Shown: positions 25,311 through 33,957 of the stretch, piece by piece | Numbering within the stretch: the first letter of the stretch is position 1 | Layout: the number at the start of each line of letters is the position of its first letter | Assembly: GCA_905213875.1 (NCBI GenBank) | Contig: CAJMJN010000003.1 | Span: forward strand, 1-64,000 | Reading direction: 5' to 3' | From: an uncultured Clostridium sp. | GTDB lineage: Bacteria; Bacillota; Clostridia; TANB77; CAG-508 | DNA: 64,000 bases | Program-made: the position numbers and the translations under genes | Notes under the pieces: generated by a model | The model's database searches: none | Told to the model about the DNA's origin: nothing | Seen by the model: the letters and a program-made list of their open reading frames with translations, nothing else

Positions 25311-26522
25311 TTATGCTACTTCCTTTAACTTTTTTATGTATTGTCCTTGTGATCTATAAGAGTTTTTTAATTCTTTCATTGCTCCATAATCTACTAATTT
25401 TCTTTTATAATATTTTATTATTTTACTATAATCTATTTTTTCTTTATCTAATTTTTTAATATCGTCTTTTACAAATAATATTTCTTTTTGCTTTACATAT
25501 TCTATAAAATCTGTTTCTTTTAGATTTGAAATTTGTTTATATTTATTCCAGAACTCTTTATATTCTTCTCTTGCCTTTGGTGTTTCCCAATATACCTTTG
25601 TTGATAATAATTTTATGTTATAATCTTCTATTAAATTAATAAGCATTGAATATGCTTTTTCTCTTTTTGTTGCAATTTTAGTATCTTGTACTAATGTTCT
25701 TGCATCTTTTAATAGTTTTTCATAACATTGTTCTGCAACTATTAGTGGTAAGCTATGTGTAAATAATTTTCTGCTTATTCCTAATAAAATCATATTTTTT
25801 TCTATATTATCTTTTGTATCTAATTTTCCAACTGTATATGTTTCATATCTTTCATAATCTGCTGATATTTCTTTTAAATGTTTATCATTACTATTGTTTT
25901 CAATTTTTATTGGTAATATATTTTGAATATATTCTTCTAATGTATTAAATATTTTCATATATATCCATTCTTTTGTTGAATCATATATATTTGTTGTATC
26001 TGCTACTTTTATAGAGTAATTTTTTAATATTGATTTATACAATGTATCCATTTTTGAGATATAAAATTGAGTATATTTTTCAAGTATTTTTTGTTTTGCA
26101 TTTGCTTTTAAACTTTCATAATCTAATTCTAATAAATATTTTTGTTTTCTATATTTATATTCTATAAATTCACTTTCTTTTAAACTTGTAACTTCATAAT
26201 ATCTTGCCATTGCATTTTGCTCAAATTCTGATGCTGTATTATTCCTTACTTTTTTGTAAATAGAGTCCATTACATATTTGTCTAATGAATCTAAATATGC
26301 CTCATATGCTAAATTATATTTTTTTTCTAGTTCATCTTTGTCGTAATTTTCATTGTCTGCTATGTAATTCTCAAAGGCTTTTATAAGAATGTTTCTTTTT
26401 ATTGAAATTAACATTCCATTAATTCCTATTTTTGTTGGTATTAATATTTTTGTCAAAGTATTTGTTATTTTATTAAAAAAGTTTCTATCTGCTCCTACTA
26501 TTTTAAGGCTTCTTTCTTCCAT
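25311..26522 (-). CDS. Unknown helical protein in the yqfD-ybeY operon (place of phoH)
   Basis: About 403 residues. The better start is ATG 26522 (MEERSLKIVG), 9 nt after AGGG; an ATG at 26531 touches the ribosome site. The protein is charged and nearly all alpha-helical, with several YxxxLE/KYK-type repeats and motifs such as AFENYIADNENYDKDELEKKY. No signal peptide, membrane segment or known catalytic motif was seen, and no P-loop, so it is not PhoH. It is flanked by yqfD (14 nt) and ybeY (0 nt), so it is cotranscribed with them. Confidence 0.7.
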   Translation of the reverse strand: MEERSLKIVGADRNFFNKITNTLTKILIPTKIGINGMLISIKRNILIKAFENYIADNENYDKDELEKKYNLAYEAYLDSLDKYVMDSIYKKVRNNTASEFEQNAMARYYEVTSLKESEFIEYKYRKQKYLLELDYESLKANAKQKILEKYTQFYISKMDTLYKSILKNYSIKVADTTNIYDSTKEWIYMKIFNTLEEYIQNILPIKIENNSNDKHLKEISADYERYETYTVGKLDTKDNIEKNMILLGISRKLFTHSLPLIVAEQCYEKLLKDARTLVQDTKIATKREKAYSMLINLIEDYNIKLLSTKVYWETPKAREEYKEFWNKYKQISNLKETDFIEYVKQKEILFVKDDIKKLDKEKIDYSKIIKYYKRKLVDYGAMKELKNSYRSQGQYIKKLKEVA

Positions 26523-26535
26523 TTCTATCATCCCT

Positions 26536-27720
26536 TCAAAACACTATTTTTTCATTTGTACCTATGTTTTCTAGAACTTCATATGTAACGTATATTTCAA
26601 CACCGTCTTCTTTTTCATAGGTATTTATATTTTTATTTACAATCTTTTTTTCATCCTTTATTTCTTTTTTTAGTTCTTCTTGTAATTCTTCTATCCCTAA
26701 TGTTTTGGCTTCTTCTAATGTGTATTTTTGTGTATAATTTTCTTTTTCTTTAAATGTGGTTTTTACTACTGAAATCGGTAAATAAAAATCTGAAAATATT
26801 CTAAATTTACTATCAGTTTCTATTGTATCATAAATTTCAAATTTTGAATACTTTTTTAAAAAATTTATTTCAAAATTATTTATTTTCAAACTATATTTAT
26901 TTTCTTGATTACCTGTTTTCCTTGTTTGCGTAAGAATATATGGTATTTTTTTATTCTTTGTATACCATACTTTTGCCTCAATTTCTCCTTTAGCATGTAC
27001 GTATCTTATTCCTGTATATTTTCCTTCCATCCAGCCATTAATTAAAATATCACCTTTGTTTATTGTATCCCCTACTTTCACATTTGCTGTTCCATTTTGT
27101 GCATTGATTTTTGTTATTACTCCTGTTTTATCTGAAACAATATTACAATATTCATTAGTATCTACTATTTCTGGTTTTTGATCAGCTTTCACTAATTTAA
27201 CAATAATATTTGTACCTTTTTTCTCTATTCCCATCCATGCAACATCATTTCTTTTTAATCTTATCTTATTTATAATTTCTTTGGAATTTATTTTTGATTT
27301 TAAAGTCCCTAATTTTATTCCTGCTTCTTCTATATCCTGCCTTATATTAGGCAATTCTTGATTATTTTCTTCTATTATATCCACATTCCATACATACATT
27401 GATGATAATCCAATTATAAAAACTACTATTATAAGTAAAATTGCAAATGTCTTTCTTTTTTTATATTTATACATTAAAAATGGAAGACCTTTTTTACTTC
27501 TTATTTTTAATTTACAATTCAATTGTTTTACAATTTTACATACTTCTTTAAATTCTTTAATTCTTACATTAAAAAATAACATAGTATTTTTATTTCTTTT
27601 TAAATTCCAAATTGTAATATTTCTTTTTTTACATATATTTATAAATCTTTCTATATAATATCCTTCAATAGATATTCTTAAATACCCTAATATGTAGCTG
27701 AAAACTATTTTAAAAAACAT
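26536..27720 (-). CDS. yqfD: Sporulation protein YqfD
   Basis: 394 residues. N-terminal region GYLRISIEGYYIERFINICKKR, a membrane helix at about residues 90-112 (TFAILLIIVVFIIGLSSMYVWN), then an extracytoplasmic FtsQ/POTRA-like domain (LGTLKSKINSKEIINKIRLKRNDVAWMGIEKKG). YqfD is needed for forespore engulfment-stage functions in Bacillus. Order yqfC-yqfD-(x)-ybeY is the conserved Firmicutes arrangement. Confidence 0.92.
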   Translation of the reverse strand: MFFKIVFSYILGYLRISIEGYYIERFINICKKRNITIWNLKRNKNTMLFFNVRIKEFKEVCKIVKQLNCKLKIRSKKGLPFLMYKYKKRKTFAILLIIVVFIIGLSSMYVWNVDIIEENNQELPNIRQDIEEAGIKLGTLKSKINSKEIINKIRLKRNDVAWMGIEKKGTNIIVKLVKADQKPEIVDTNEYCNIVSDKTGVITKINAQNGTANVKVGDTINKGDILINGWMEGKYTGIRYVHAKGEIEAKVWYTKNKKIPYILTQTRKTGNQENKYSLKINNFEINFLKKYSKFEIYDTIETDSKFRIFSDFYLPISVVKTTFKEKENYTQKYTLEEAKTLGIEELQEELKKEIKDEKKIVNKNINTYEKEDGVEIYVTYEVLENIGTNEKIVF

Positions 27721-27731
27721 ATAATATCTCC

Positions 27732-28016
27732 TTAATTTTCTTCTATTGTTCTTTCTATGTCTATGCTTTCAATCTTCCCTTTTACTTTTATGTCATCATT
27801 TGTCATATTTTCAAGATTTAAATTGTATCCGTTTATATTAACAACCCCTATATATGTTCTAATTCTCACAAAAAATTCTTCATATTCTAAAATTCCTTTA
27901 AAATTTTCTATTATTAATTCATCAAATCCTGTTATCGTAATTTTAGGAATATTGGAATATACTTCTTGTGGTAATTCTAGTATTCTACTCATTCTATTTT
28001 GATTCTTTTTTCTCAT
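27732..28016 (-). CDS. yqfC: Sporulation protein YqfC
   Basis: 94 residues from ATG 28016 (MRKKNQNRMSRILELPQEVY). An in-frame ATG at 28076 lies inside the end of the deacetylase gene with no ribosome site, while GAGAGG stands 12 nt before 28016. The YabP/YqfC fold is visible in PKITITGFDELIIENFKGILEYEEFFVRIRT. It directly precedes yqfD, its usual partner. YqfC-type proteins act in the mother cell in sporulation. Confidence 0.88.
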   Translation of the reverse strand: MRKKNQNRMSRILELPQEVYSNIPKITITGFDELIIENFKGILEYEEFFVRIRTYIGVVNINGYNLNLENMTNDDIKVKGKIESIDIERTIEEN

Positions 28017-28062
28017 ATAAAAATCAATCCTCTCTTCTTTTGACTTTGTTGTTTGTAAGTTT

Positions 28063-28863
28063 TTATTCAAATTCATCTAATGATTTAAATTCATATCCCA
28101 TATTTTTTGTTTCTTTAATTACTGAATCTAAAATATTTGTATTTGTTTTAGAATTTCCATGTAATAACATAATTTCTCCATTATGCAAGTTTTCTATAAT
28201 TTTCTTTTTTGAACTTTCTTCATTAGGTTGTTTGTCTTCGTTCCAGTCTTCATATGCAAAAGACCACATTACTGTTTTATATCCTAAATTATTTGTGCTT
28301 ATTATACTTTTTTCACTAAATTCGCCTTTTGGTGGCCTTATATATTTCATATCATATCCAAATTTTTGGTATATTACTGTATGTAGTTCCATTACTTCTT
28401 TTTTTATTTCTTCTTCTGATAATGTTGGCATTGATTTATGATTAACTGTATGATTTCCAACAATATGTCCTTCATCTATTATTTGTTTTACCAATTCTGG
28501 TTGTGTATTAACAAAATGTGCTGTTATAAAAAACGTTGCCTTTACATCATTGTTTTTTAACGACTCCAATATTTTAGGTGTATAACCTGCCTCATATCCT
28601 TCATCAAATGTTAAATATATATACTTTTTTTCACTATTTCCTAAACATATTCCATTATTTGACTCTAATATTTTTTTGTTACTTTTTCCTACATCTGGTT
28701 GTTCATGATTATTATTTCTTTTTATTCCCCATTCCATCTTTTTACTACTAATTGTTGATACTGATGTTTCTATGTTTTGCTCTTTTTGTTTTTCTCCTAT
28801 ACTTAAAATAACAACTAAAATTATAATTATAATACTTATAATTATTTTTACTTTTTTATTCAT
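28063..28863 (-). CDS. PdaA-like polysaccharide deacetylase
   Basis: 266 residues. N-terminal membrane anchor (residues about 5-24), then a NodB-type carbohydrate esterase 4 domain. The metal/catalytic motifs are TFDEGYEAGYT, GNHTVNHKSM, RPPKGEFSE and LLHGNSKTN. The TFDEGYE form and the C-terminal EDWNEDKQPNEESS region fit the PdaA type, which makes muramic delta-lactam in the spore cortex. The symbol is withheld because paralogs exist. It is upstream of yqfC on the same strand. Confidence 0.88.
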   Translation of the reverse strand: MNKKVKIIISIIIIILVVILSIGEKQKEQNIETSVSTISSKKMEWGIKRNNNHEQPDVGKSNKKILESNNGICLGNSEKKYIYLTFDEGYEAGYTPKILESLKNNDVKATFFITAHFVNTQPELVKQIIDEGHIVGNHTVNHKSMPTLSEEEIKKEVMELHTVIYQKFGYDMKYIRPPKGEFSEKSIISTNNLGYKTVMWSFAYEDWNEDKQPNEESSKKKIIENLHNGEIMLLHGNSKTNTNILDSVIKETKNMGYEFKSLDEFE

Positions 28864-28991
28864 TTTAGTCTTACTCCTTTTCTTTAATTCTTATTAATTT
28901 TATGTTATTTTTCTTATTATAGAACTAATATTTTACTTTCAATTTACTCTACAAAACGAAAATTTTTTTTGGATAAATTTGTAAATTTCTA

Positions 28992-29020
28992 TTGACAAGA
29001 TTTCTTTTTTAGAATAATAT
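28992..29020 (+). promoter_or_regulatory. Sigma-A promoter of the two-component operon
   Basis: TTGACA (28992-28997) and TAATAT (29015-29020) are separated by 17 nt, about 70 nt upstream of the response-regulator ATG. No clear direct-repeat LytTR binding site was noticed upstream. Confidence 0.7.
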
Positions 29021-29090
29021 TTATAAAAATTGGAAAAAAAAGGTAATTTTTTATTTTTTTACTAAAGATTAACAAAGAAGGCTGATATTT

Positions 29091-29801
29091 ATGATTAAAT
29101 TTGCACTATGTGATGATAGTATTAATATTCTGGAAAAAGTTTCGAAAATGCTCGAAACTATCTTTAATGAAAATAATTTTAATGCTGTAGTAGCTTATTC
29201 ATCTACAAATACCAATGATATGTTAAATTATATAAATAACAATAAAATAGATGTTATTATTTTAGATATAAATATAAACTCAAATAAAGATGGTTTAAAT
29301 TTAGCAGAGTTCATACGAAAAAATAATAAAAATACTTATATTATTTTTTCAACCGGTCATTTGGAATATATTATGCTAGCATATAAGTATAAAACATTTG
29401 ATTATTTAGCTAAGCCTCTTACTTATGATCGACTGAGCGAAACTATTGTTAGACTGTTTGAAGATATAAATGGACAAACCACAAAATATATTAGAATCGA
29501 CAATAAAAATACTTTAATTGACGCCTCTGAAGTACAATTTATAAAAAGAGACGGAATGAAATTAGTTTTTCACACTACTACTCGTAATTATGAAAGTTAT
29601 AATTCTTTTAATAAAATCCAAAACAGCTTACCAACCAATTATAGAAGATGTCATAAATCTTGTATTGCAAATATATTACAGATAAAAGATATTGAACCTG
29701 TATCTAATACTATTACTTTTAAAGATGGAAGTATTTGTAGTATGGGTCCTAAATATAAGTCTGATATAATGGAGGTTTTACAAAATAATGAGAACATTTA
29801 A
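29091..29801 (+). CDS. LytTR-family response regulator (AgrA/VirR type)
   Basis: 236 residues. Receiver domain with acidic pair D8/D9, phosphoacceptor D59 (VIILDIN) and K108 (LAKPL). The C-terminal LytTR DNA-binding domain starts near residue 135 (YIRIDNKNTLIDASEVQFIKRDGMKL...YRRCHKSCIANI). Such regulators usually control extracellular products or quorum sensing. The stop overlaps the kinase start by 14 nt. The signal is unknown; no agrB/agrD gene is nearby. Confidence 0.92.
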   Translation: MIKFALCDDSINILEKVSKMLETIFNENNFNAVVAYSSTNTNDMLNYINNNKIDVIILDININSNKDGLNLAEFIRKNNKNTYIIFSTGHLEYIMLAYKYKTFDYLAKPLTYDRLSETIVRLFEDINGQTTKYIRIDNKNTLIDASEVQFIKRDGMKLVFHTTTRNYESYNSFNKIQNSLPTNYRRCHKSCIANILQIKDIEPVSNTITFKDGSICSMGPKYKSDIMEVLQNNENI

Positions 29802-30756
29802 TTTTATTCTTTTTCATAGATTCACATATTTTACAATAATTTATTTTTTCTCTGTAATTACTATTATGTCAATCAGTAACAGAACTTTACAGATTAGTTT
29901 TTCAAATATTCCTGCAAAAAAAAATTTGTCAATTATAGTTATAAATTTATTTTTAGGTATGTTAACTTTAATTGTTCATGCTATAATGATATTTCATTAC
30001 AGATATAAATTGCCAATATTTATTATTTCATTAAATTTAATTTCTTTACTAACATATTTCTTTATAATCATTTATAGCTTAAGCAAAAATTTATTATCAG
30101 TATCAAATACAATTCAAAAAATGTCTACTTTGGAATATTATAATACAAGTTTACGTACTTTGTATGATGGTGTTCGAGGATTTAAACATGATTTCGATAA
30201 TATTGTTACCACAATTGGTGGATATATAAAAACAAATGATACATATGGATTACAAAATTACTATGATCATCTAAATTTTGATTGTCAAAAATTAAACACT
30301 ATTTCTTTATTATCACCTGAAATCATTAACAATCCAGGCATTTATAGTTTATTATCTAAAAAATATCAATATGCTATCGAAAATAATATAAAAGTAAATC
30401 TTTCTTTTATGCTTGATTTAAGTTCTTTGCATATGAATGTTTATGAATTTACTAGAATCCTTGGTATTTTATTAGATAATGCTATTGAAGCAAGTGCAAC
30501 AAGTAATGAAAAAATAATTAATTTAACTTTCAGAAATGATATTAGAACTTCTAGACAATTAGTAATTATTGAAAATACATATTCTAATAAAGATGTAAAT
30601 ACTGAAAATATATTTGAAAAAGGAATTTCTTCTAAAGATAATCACACAGGTCTTGGTTTATGGACTGTTAAAAAAATTTTAAGCAAAAATCACAATGTCA
30701 ATTTATCTACTTCCAAGGATAATAAATTCTTTTCACAACAACTTGAAATATATTAA
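29788..30756 (+). CDS. GHKL sensor histidine kinase (AgrC type)
   Basis: 322 residues. About three membrane helices in the first 98 residues, then a coiled linker and the kinase core: phosphoacceptor H134 in FKHDFDN, N-box LGILLDNAIEA, and G-box HTGLGLWTVKKI. The membrane part is shorter than in classical AgrC (usually 6-7 helices). It is translationally coupled to the regulator. A hairpin terminator, which also belongs to the tRNA attachment region, follows at once. Confidence 0.9.
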   Translation: MRTFNFILFHRFTYFTIIYFFSVITIMSISNRTLQISFSNIPAKKNLSIIVINLFLGMLTLIVHAIMIFHYRYKLPIFIISLNLISLLTYFFIIIYSLSKNLLSVSNTIQKMSTLEYYNTSLRTLYDGVRGFKHDFDNIVTTIGGYIKTNDTYGLQNYYDHLNFDCQKLNTISLLSPEIINNPGIYSLLSKKYQYAIENNIKVNLSFMLDLSSLHMNVYEFTRILGILLDNAIEASATSNEKIINLTFRNDIRTSRQLVIIENTYSNKDVNTENIFEKGISSKDNHTGLGLWTVKKILSKNHNVNLSTSKDNKFFSQQLEIY

Positions 30757-30767
30757 TGTAATAACTA

Positions 30768-30800
30768 AAATAGCTTGTATCTATTGATACAAGCTACTTT
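30768..30800. terminator. Bidirectional terminator at the attachment site
   Basis: AGCTTGTATC (30772-30781), loop TATT, GATACAAGCT (30786-30795), flanked by AAAA and TTTT so that it works on both strands. It ends the kinase operon. The same hairpin, slightly diverged, lies after the tRNA-Met at 41106-41136. Confidence 0.75.
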
Positions 30801-30827
30801 TATTGATTATTTCTTTGGTAGCGAAGA
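30784..30827. repeat. attL: left copy of the 44-bp attachment repeat
   Basis: This 44-nt sequence is identical to 41119-41162. It begins in the terminator loop (TTGATACAAGC) and ends in the tRNA-Met acceptor-stem sequence (GGTAGCGAAGA). The sequences diverge immediately after the repeat. It marks the left end of the integrated element. Confidence 0.92.
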
Positions 30828-30948
30828 CCCTACGCAATTCTTATATATATTTAAATTTATTACATTTGTTTTGTTTTTCGTTTAAGTAAAATAAATTATC
30901 AAAAATTAAAATAAATTTATAAAAATTAAATTTGTTTTTGACTCTTTC

Positions 30949-31017
30949 CTAATTTTTGTTAACTTCCATAAAGGCTTCTTCAATAGAGCATACATTCCCA
31001 TCTTCTATATCTTGCAT
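30949..31017 (-). pseudogene. Possible remnant of a small gene (antitoxin-like tail)
   Basis: A short frame MQDIEDGNVCSIEEAF ending MEVNKN-stop is preceded by about 30 more open in-frame codons (to about 31120) with no start or ribosome site. The IEDG-x-V-x-SIEEAF pattern resembles the C-terminal end of small type II antitoxins. It may be a decayed gene at the element's left end. Weak evidence. Confidence 0.25.
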
Positions 31018-31094
31018 ACCTTTTTGTAATTTTGTTAGCTTTAGCTTACAAAATTTAATTATAAAAATATGAGCCTTAGCAAATATTTTTGTAT

Positions 31095-31341
31095 CACGAT
31101 TAGAATATTTTATTTATTGAGCTTCTGCGAAATAAATTAAATATTAATCGTGCCAAGAAAGATATTTTATAAAATTTGAAAAATTTTATTATATATCTTT
31201 CTAAAAAAGGGTTGTTAGGGAAAAGTATTTTCCCTGACCATACAGAACGTCTGCGACGTTCTAGTATGTTAGAAACTCAAAATAAGTTTATTTAAGAAAA
31301 ATCATTGGAGGTGTTTTATTTTAAGTAAGCCTTCGAAGGCT
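31095..31341 (+). other. Candidate origin of transfer (oriT) with five hairpins
   Basis: Five inverted repeats in a row: 31095-31152 (CACGATTA...TAATCGTG), 31157-31201 (GAAAGATAT...ATATCTTTC), 31217-31235 (AGGGAAAA-gta-TTTTCCCT), 31239-31268 (CATAC-a-GAACGT...ACGTTC-ta-GTATG) and 31328-31341 (AGCCTTC/GAAGGCT). Directly at the end of the fourth stands TAGTATG-TTA (31262-31271), one mismatch from the pMV158 MobM nick sequence TAGTGTG/TTA. The MobV relaxase begins 27 nt after the last hairpin. This arrangement fits a MobV oriT. Confidence 0.72.
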
Positions 31342-31367
31342 ATCTATAATAAAAAGGAATTTTAAAA

Positions 31368-32318
31368 ATGAGTTATGCAATAATTAGAAATGCAAATTAC
31401 AAAAGAGATAATTTAGCAGGACTATATAAACATAACGAAAGAAAAAATACTAATTATTCAAATAAAGACATCAATAAAAATAGTTCTATAAAAAATTATT
31501 CATTAAAGCAATGTAATACAACATATTCTAATGCTATAAAAAAATTACAGCAAGAAAATAACTTACAAGGTAGAATTATAAAAACTACAAATATAGCTTG
31601 TGAATTTATCATTACTTCTGATAAAGAATTTTTTGATGCAATCGGAATAGATGAAACAAAAAGATATTTTCAAACTGCTTACGATTTTGTTGCAAATTAT
31701 AAAAACTTAGGCGAAAAATACATTATATCTGCAAAAGTTCATATGGACGAATCAACACCACATCTTCACTTAGTTTTTGTTCCTGTTATCCATACTAAAG
31801 ATAAACAAGGAAACACAATTGATAAAATTGCTTGTAGCCAATATTGGAAAGGAAAAGATAGTTATAGACAATTACAAGATAAATTTTATTCTTATATGAC
31901 TGAAAACGGATTTGATTTAGAACGTGGCAATACTAAAGATAATACCCATATTCCTATTGAAACTTTGAAGCAAATAACTAATTATGAAAATATAAAATAT
32001 GAATTATCTAACGAACAAATTAAATCTATTTCCACTAAAAATACTAATTTAATATTACAGCAAAACAAAGAATTAATACAATATACAAATAAATTAAAAT
32101 TACAACTTAGTAAAACATATCCATTAATTAATAAAGCTGAACAATTACAAAAAGAAAATACTTATCTAAAGACTGAAAATGTAAAATTAAAAACAGAAAA
32201 TAATAGATTAAAAAATTATATTGATAAAACCTTTGAGGTCGTAAAACATCTTTTTAATTTTCCTTCTGGAATTTTAAAAAATATTGTAGATGATTTTATC
32301 AAACATTTTGAAAAATAA
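31368..32318 (+). CDS. MobV-family relaxase (Pre/Mob)
   Basis: 316 residues. Motif I-like HNER at 22-25 and the metal-binding HxDEsTPHxHLVF at 125-137 identify the pMV158 MobM (Pre/Mob) family. A long Lys/Glu/Asn coiled-coil tail follows from about residue 225. It nicks oriT and pilots the strand through a helper conjugation system. It is shorter than MobM (494 residues), which is common in integrated elements. The start ATG follows AAAGGAATTTTAAAA. A strong terminator follows. Confidence 0.93.
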   Translation: MSYAIIRNANYKRDNLAGLYKHNERKNTNYSNKDINKNSSIKNYSLKQCNTTYSNAIKKLQQENNLQGRIIKTTNIACEFIITSDKEFFDAIGIDETKRYFQTAYDFVANYKNLGEKYIISAKVHMDESTPHLHLVFVPVIHTKDKQGNTIDKIACSQYWKGKDSYRQLQDKFYSYMTENGFDLERGNTKDNTHIPIETLKQITNYENIKYELSNEQIKSISTKNTNLILQQNKELIQYTNKLKLQLSKTYPLINKAEQLQKENTYLKTENVKLKTENNRLKNYIDKTFEVVKHLFNFPSGILKNIVDDFIKHFEK

Positions 32319-32330
32319 TATTTATACCTA

Positions 32331-32365
32331 CTAGACTGTTAACAAGCATTTTGTTAACAGTCTAG
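32331..32365. terminator. Terminator after the relaxase gene
   Basis: CTAGACTGTTAACAA, loop GCATT, TTGTTAACAGTCTAG: a perfect 15-bp stem followed by GTTATATT. It also faces the convergent small gene at 32373. Confidence 0.75.
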
Positions 32366-32372
32366 TGTTATA

Positions 32373-32522
32373 TTAATCATCATTAGGCATTGCAATAACA
32401 GATATTATTTCAATTTTCTTTTTTACTAAATCACTAACAAATTTATCTACATTTCTTGCTTCACATTCCTCTTTAAAAACTTGCTTATTATATAGATAAA
32501 TAATTTTATATTTTTTAATCAT
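32373..32522 (-). CDS. Small hypothetical protein (49 aa)
   Basis: Read by eye: MIKKYKIIYLYNKQVF at the start and IEIISVIAMPNDD at the end, 49 residues. GGAG stands 11 nt before ATG 32522. It starts 3 nt after the stop of the receiver-domain gene, so the two form an operon. No known domain is recognised; it may be one alpha-beta unit. Confidence 0.55.
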   Translation of the reverse strand: MIKKYKIIYLYNKQVFKEECEARNVDKFVSDLVKKKIEIISVIAMPNDD

Positions 32523-32524
32523 TT

Positions 32525-33133
32525 TTATTTACTCCTATCCAATAATATTTTCTCTAAAATAGGCTTTATTTTTTCCTGTGTAATAGGTTTCTCTATATAC
32601 TCATCAAATCCAATTTCATTTATAAAATAATCTCTTTTATTTTTTGAAATTGTATGTAAAACAACAGGTATATTAAAGCCTTCAATTCTTTTTAATTCAG
32701 CTAAACATTTACTTCCTCTATTATCTCTATACACATTATTAGAAAAAATAATATCATATTTTTCTCCATCACTTATTCTTTTTATTACCTCAGCACAACT
32801 TAATGCTACTTCAACTTCAAACCCTAAGTTTTCTAGAACAGTCTTTGTATTAATATAAGACATTTCTAAGTAATCCCCTATTAATGCTTTTTTTCCTTTA
32901 TATATAGGTTCTACTTTAGATTCATCAATAAAACTATCAATTTTAATATATCCAATTTCGTGGTTTATATCTACTATATCTTTTAATGATTTGCACTCTT
33001 TTTTATAATATTCTAATTCTGCCAATAATTTTTTTATTGTTTCTTTTTTAGTATTAATTTCCTTTTTTTGATATAAAATATTGTAAAACATAATAAAAAT
33101 AATAATAAATAGGATAATAAATTCGTTATACAT
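32525..33133 (-). CDS. Membrane-anchored degenerate receiver-domain protein
   Basis: 202 residues. One N-terminal membrane helix (about 3-21), a Lys/Glu coiled coil (about 22-60), then a response-regulator receiver fold from about residue 78 (KALIGDYLEMSYINTKTVLENLGFEVEVA). At the phosphoacceptor position the sequence is IIFSNNVY, so the Asp is replaced by Ser/Asn, while the conserved C-terminal Lys is kept in EYIEKPI. It therefore probably works without phosphorylation. No output domain. Good GGAGG before the start. Unusual cargo for a mobile element. Confidence 0.7.
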   Translation of the reverse strand: MYNEFIILFIIIFIMFYNILYQKKEINTKKETIKKLLAELEYYKKECKSLKDIVDINHEIGYIKIDSFIDESKVEPIYKGKKALIGDYLEMSYINTKTVLENLGFEVEVALSCAEVIKRISDGEKYDIIFSNNVYRDNRGSKCLAELKRIEGFNIPVVLHTISKNKRDYFINEIGFDEYIEKPITQEKIKPILEKILLDRSK

Positions 33134-33262
33134 CGTTTACCTCCTTTCTAAAAAAATTACTTACTATATTTATGCTTTGTTATAACTTCTGCTTTAGTAG
33201 TATGTTATAAAAATTCAAATCATACTAGAATAATATTGATTATGGTCAAGGAGGTAGTATTC

Positions 33263-33514
33263 GTGGCAGAAACTAGAAAAATATTAGCAAACAATATTAT
33301 ATATTTTAGATTAAAAAATAAGTGGTCTCAAGAACACTTTGCCGAACTATTAGGTACAAGTCCTAGTTATGTTTCAGAAATAGAAAATTGCAAGCGAAAC
33401 ATATCTATTGATTATATTGACCATATCTCAAATATTTTTAAAGTTGAACCACATGAATTATTTATAAAACGTCTAACCGTAGATAAAAGACGTGTTCCAA
33501 AACGTAAGAGATAA
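33263..33514 (+). CDS. XRE-family HTH regulator
   Basis: 83 residues from GTG 33263 (VAETRKILANNI), preceded by AAGGAGGTAGTATTC; the open frame continues upstream but through the ribosome site. Helix-turn-helix: NKWSQEHFAELLGTSPSYVSEIENCKRNISIDYIDHIS. A basic tail DKRRVPKRKR ends the protein. Likely a repressor/activator of element genes, divergent from the receiver-domain operon. Confidence 0.85.
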   Translation: MAETRKILANNIIYFRLKNKWSQEHFAELLGTSPSYVSEIENCKRNISIDYIDHISNIFKVEPHELFIKRLTVDKRRVPKRKR

Positions 33515-33650
33515 AATTTATTATCTCTTTTTTATAGTAAGTAAACTTATTATAACATAAATAATTATTTTTGAACATATATACCCGTATAAATAAACAG
33601 CTGTTTAATATCCACTTTCTTTGTTAATATTTATTTTGGAGGGAATATAT

Positions 33651-33902
33651 ATGTTAGAAGATAATAGTATTTTTTTATATAAAGATTATGGTAAAATAGT
33701 TTTTGATTTAAAAACCATTATGGATAAAAAAGGTATTACTGTGAGTAAAATTGTAAAAACAACAGGTTTACACCACAAAGTTATAAAACGATATTATGAA
33801 GGCTCTGCAGAAAGATATGATAAAGATGTTTTGTCTAAACTTTGTTTCGTTCTTGATTGTAATTTGGAAGATATTATGCATTATGAAAAGCCAAAAAAAT
33901 AA
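33651..33902 (+). CDS. Cro/C1-type HTH regulator
   Basis: 83 residues from ATG 33651, after TGGAGGG. The HTH_26-type pattern (LKTIMDKKGITVSKIVKTTGLHHKVIKRYYEG...DVLSKLCFVLDCNLEDIMHY) is that of small Firmicutes Cro-like regulators. An earlier in-frame ATG at 33621 lacks a ribosome site. A 20-bp perfect hairpin terminates it. Confidence 0.85.
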   Translation: MLEDNSIFLYKDYGKIVFDLKTIMDKKGITVSKIVKTTGLHHKVIKRYYEGSAERYDKDVLSKLCFVLDCNLEDIMHYEKPKK

Positions 33903-33908
33903 TAAATG

Positions 33909-33953
33909 CAACAAAATACAGCATATATATTTTATATATGCTGTATTTTGTTG
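33909..33953. terminator. Bidirectional terminator, perfect 20-bp stem
   Basis: CAACAAAATACAGCATATAT (33909-33928), loop ATTTT, and its exact complement (33934-33953). It lies between the convergent HTH and Spo0A-like genes, 4 nt from the stop of the latter. Confidence 0.8.
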
Positions 33954-33957
33954 TATT

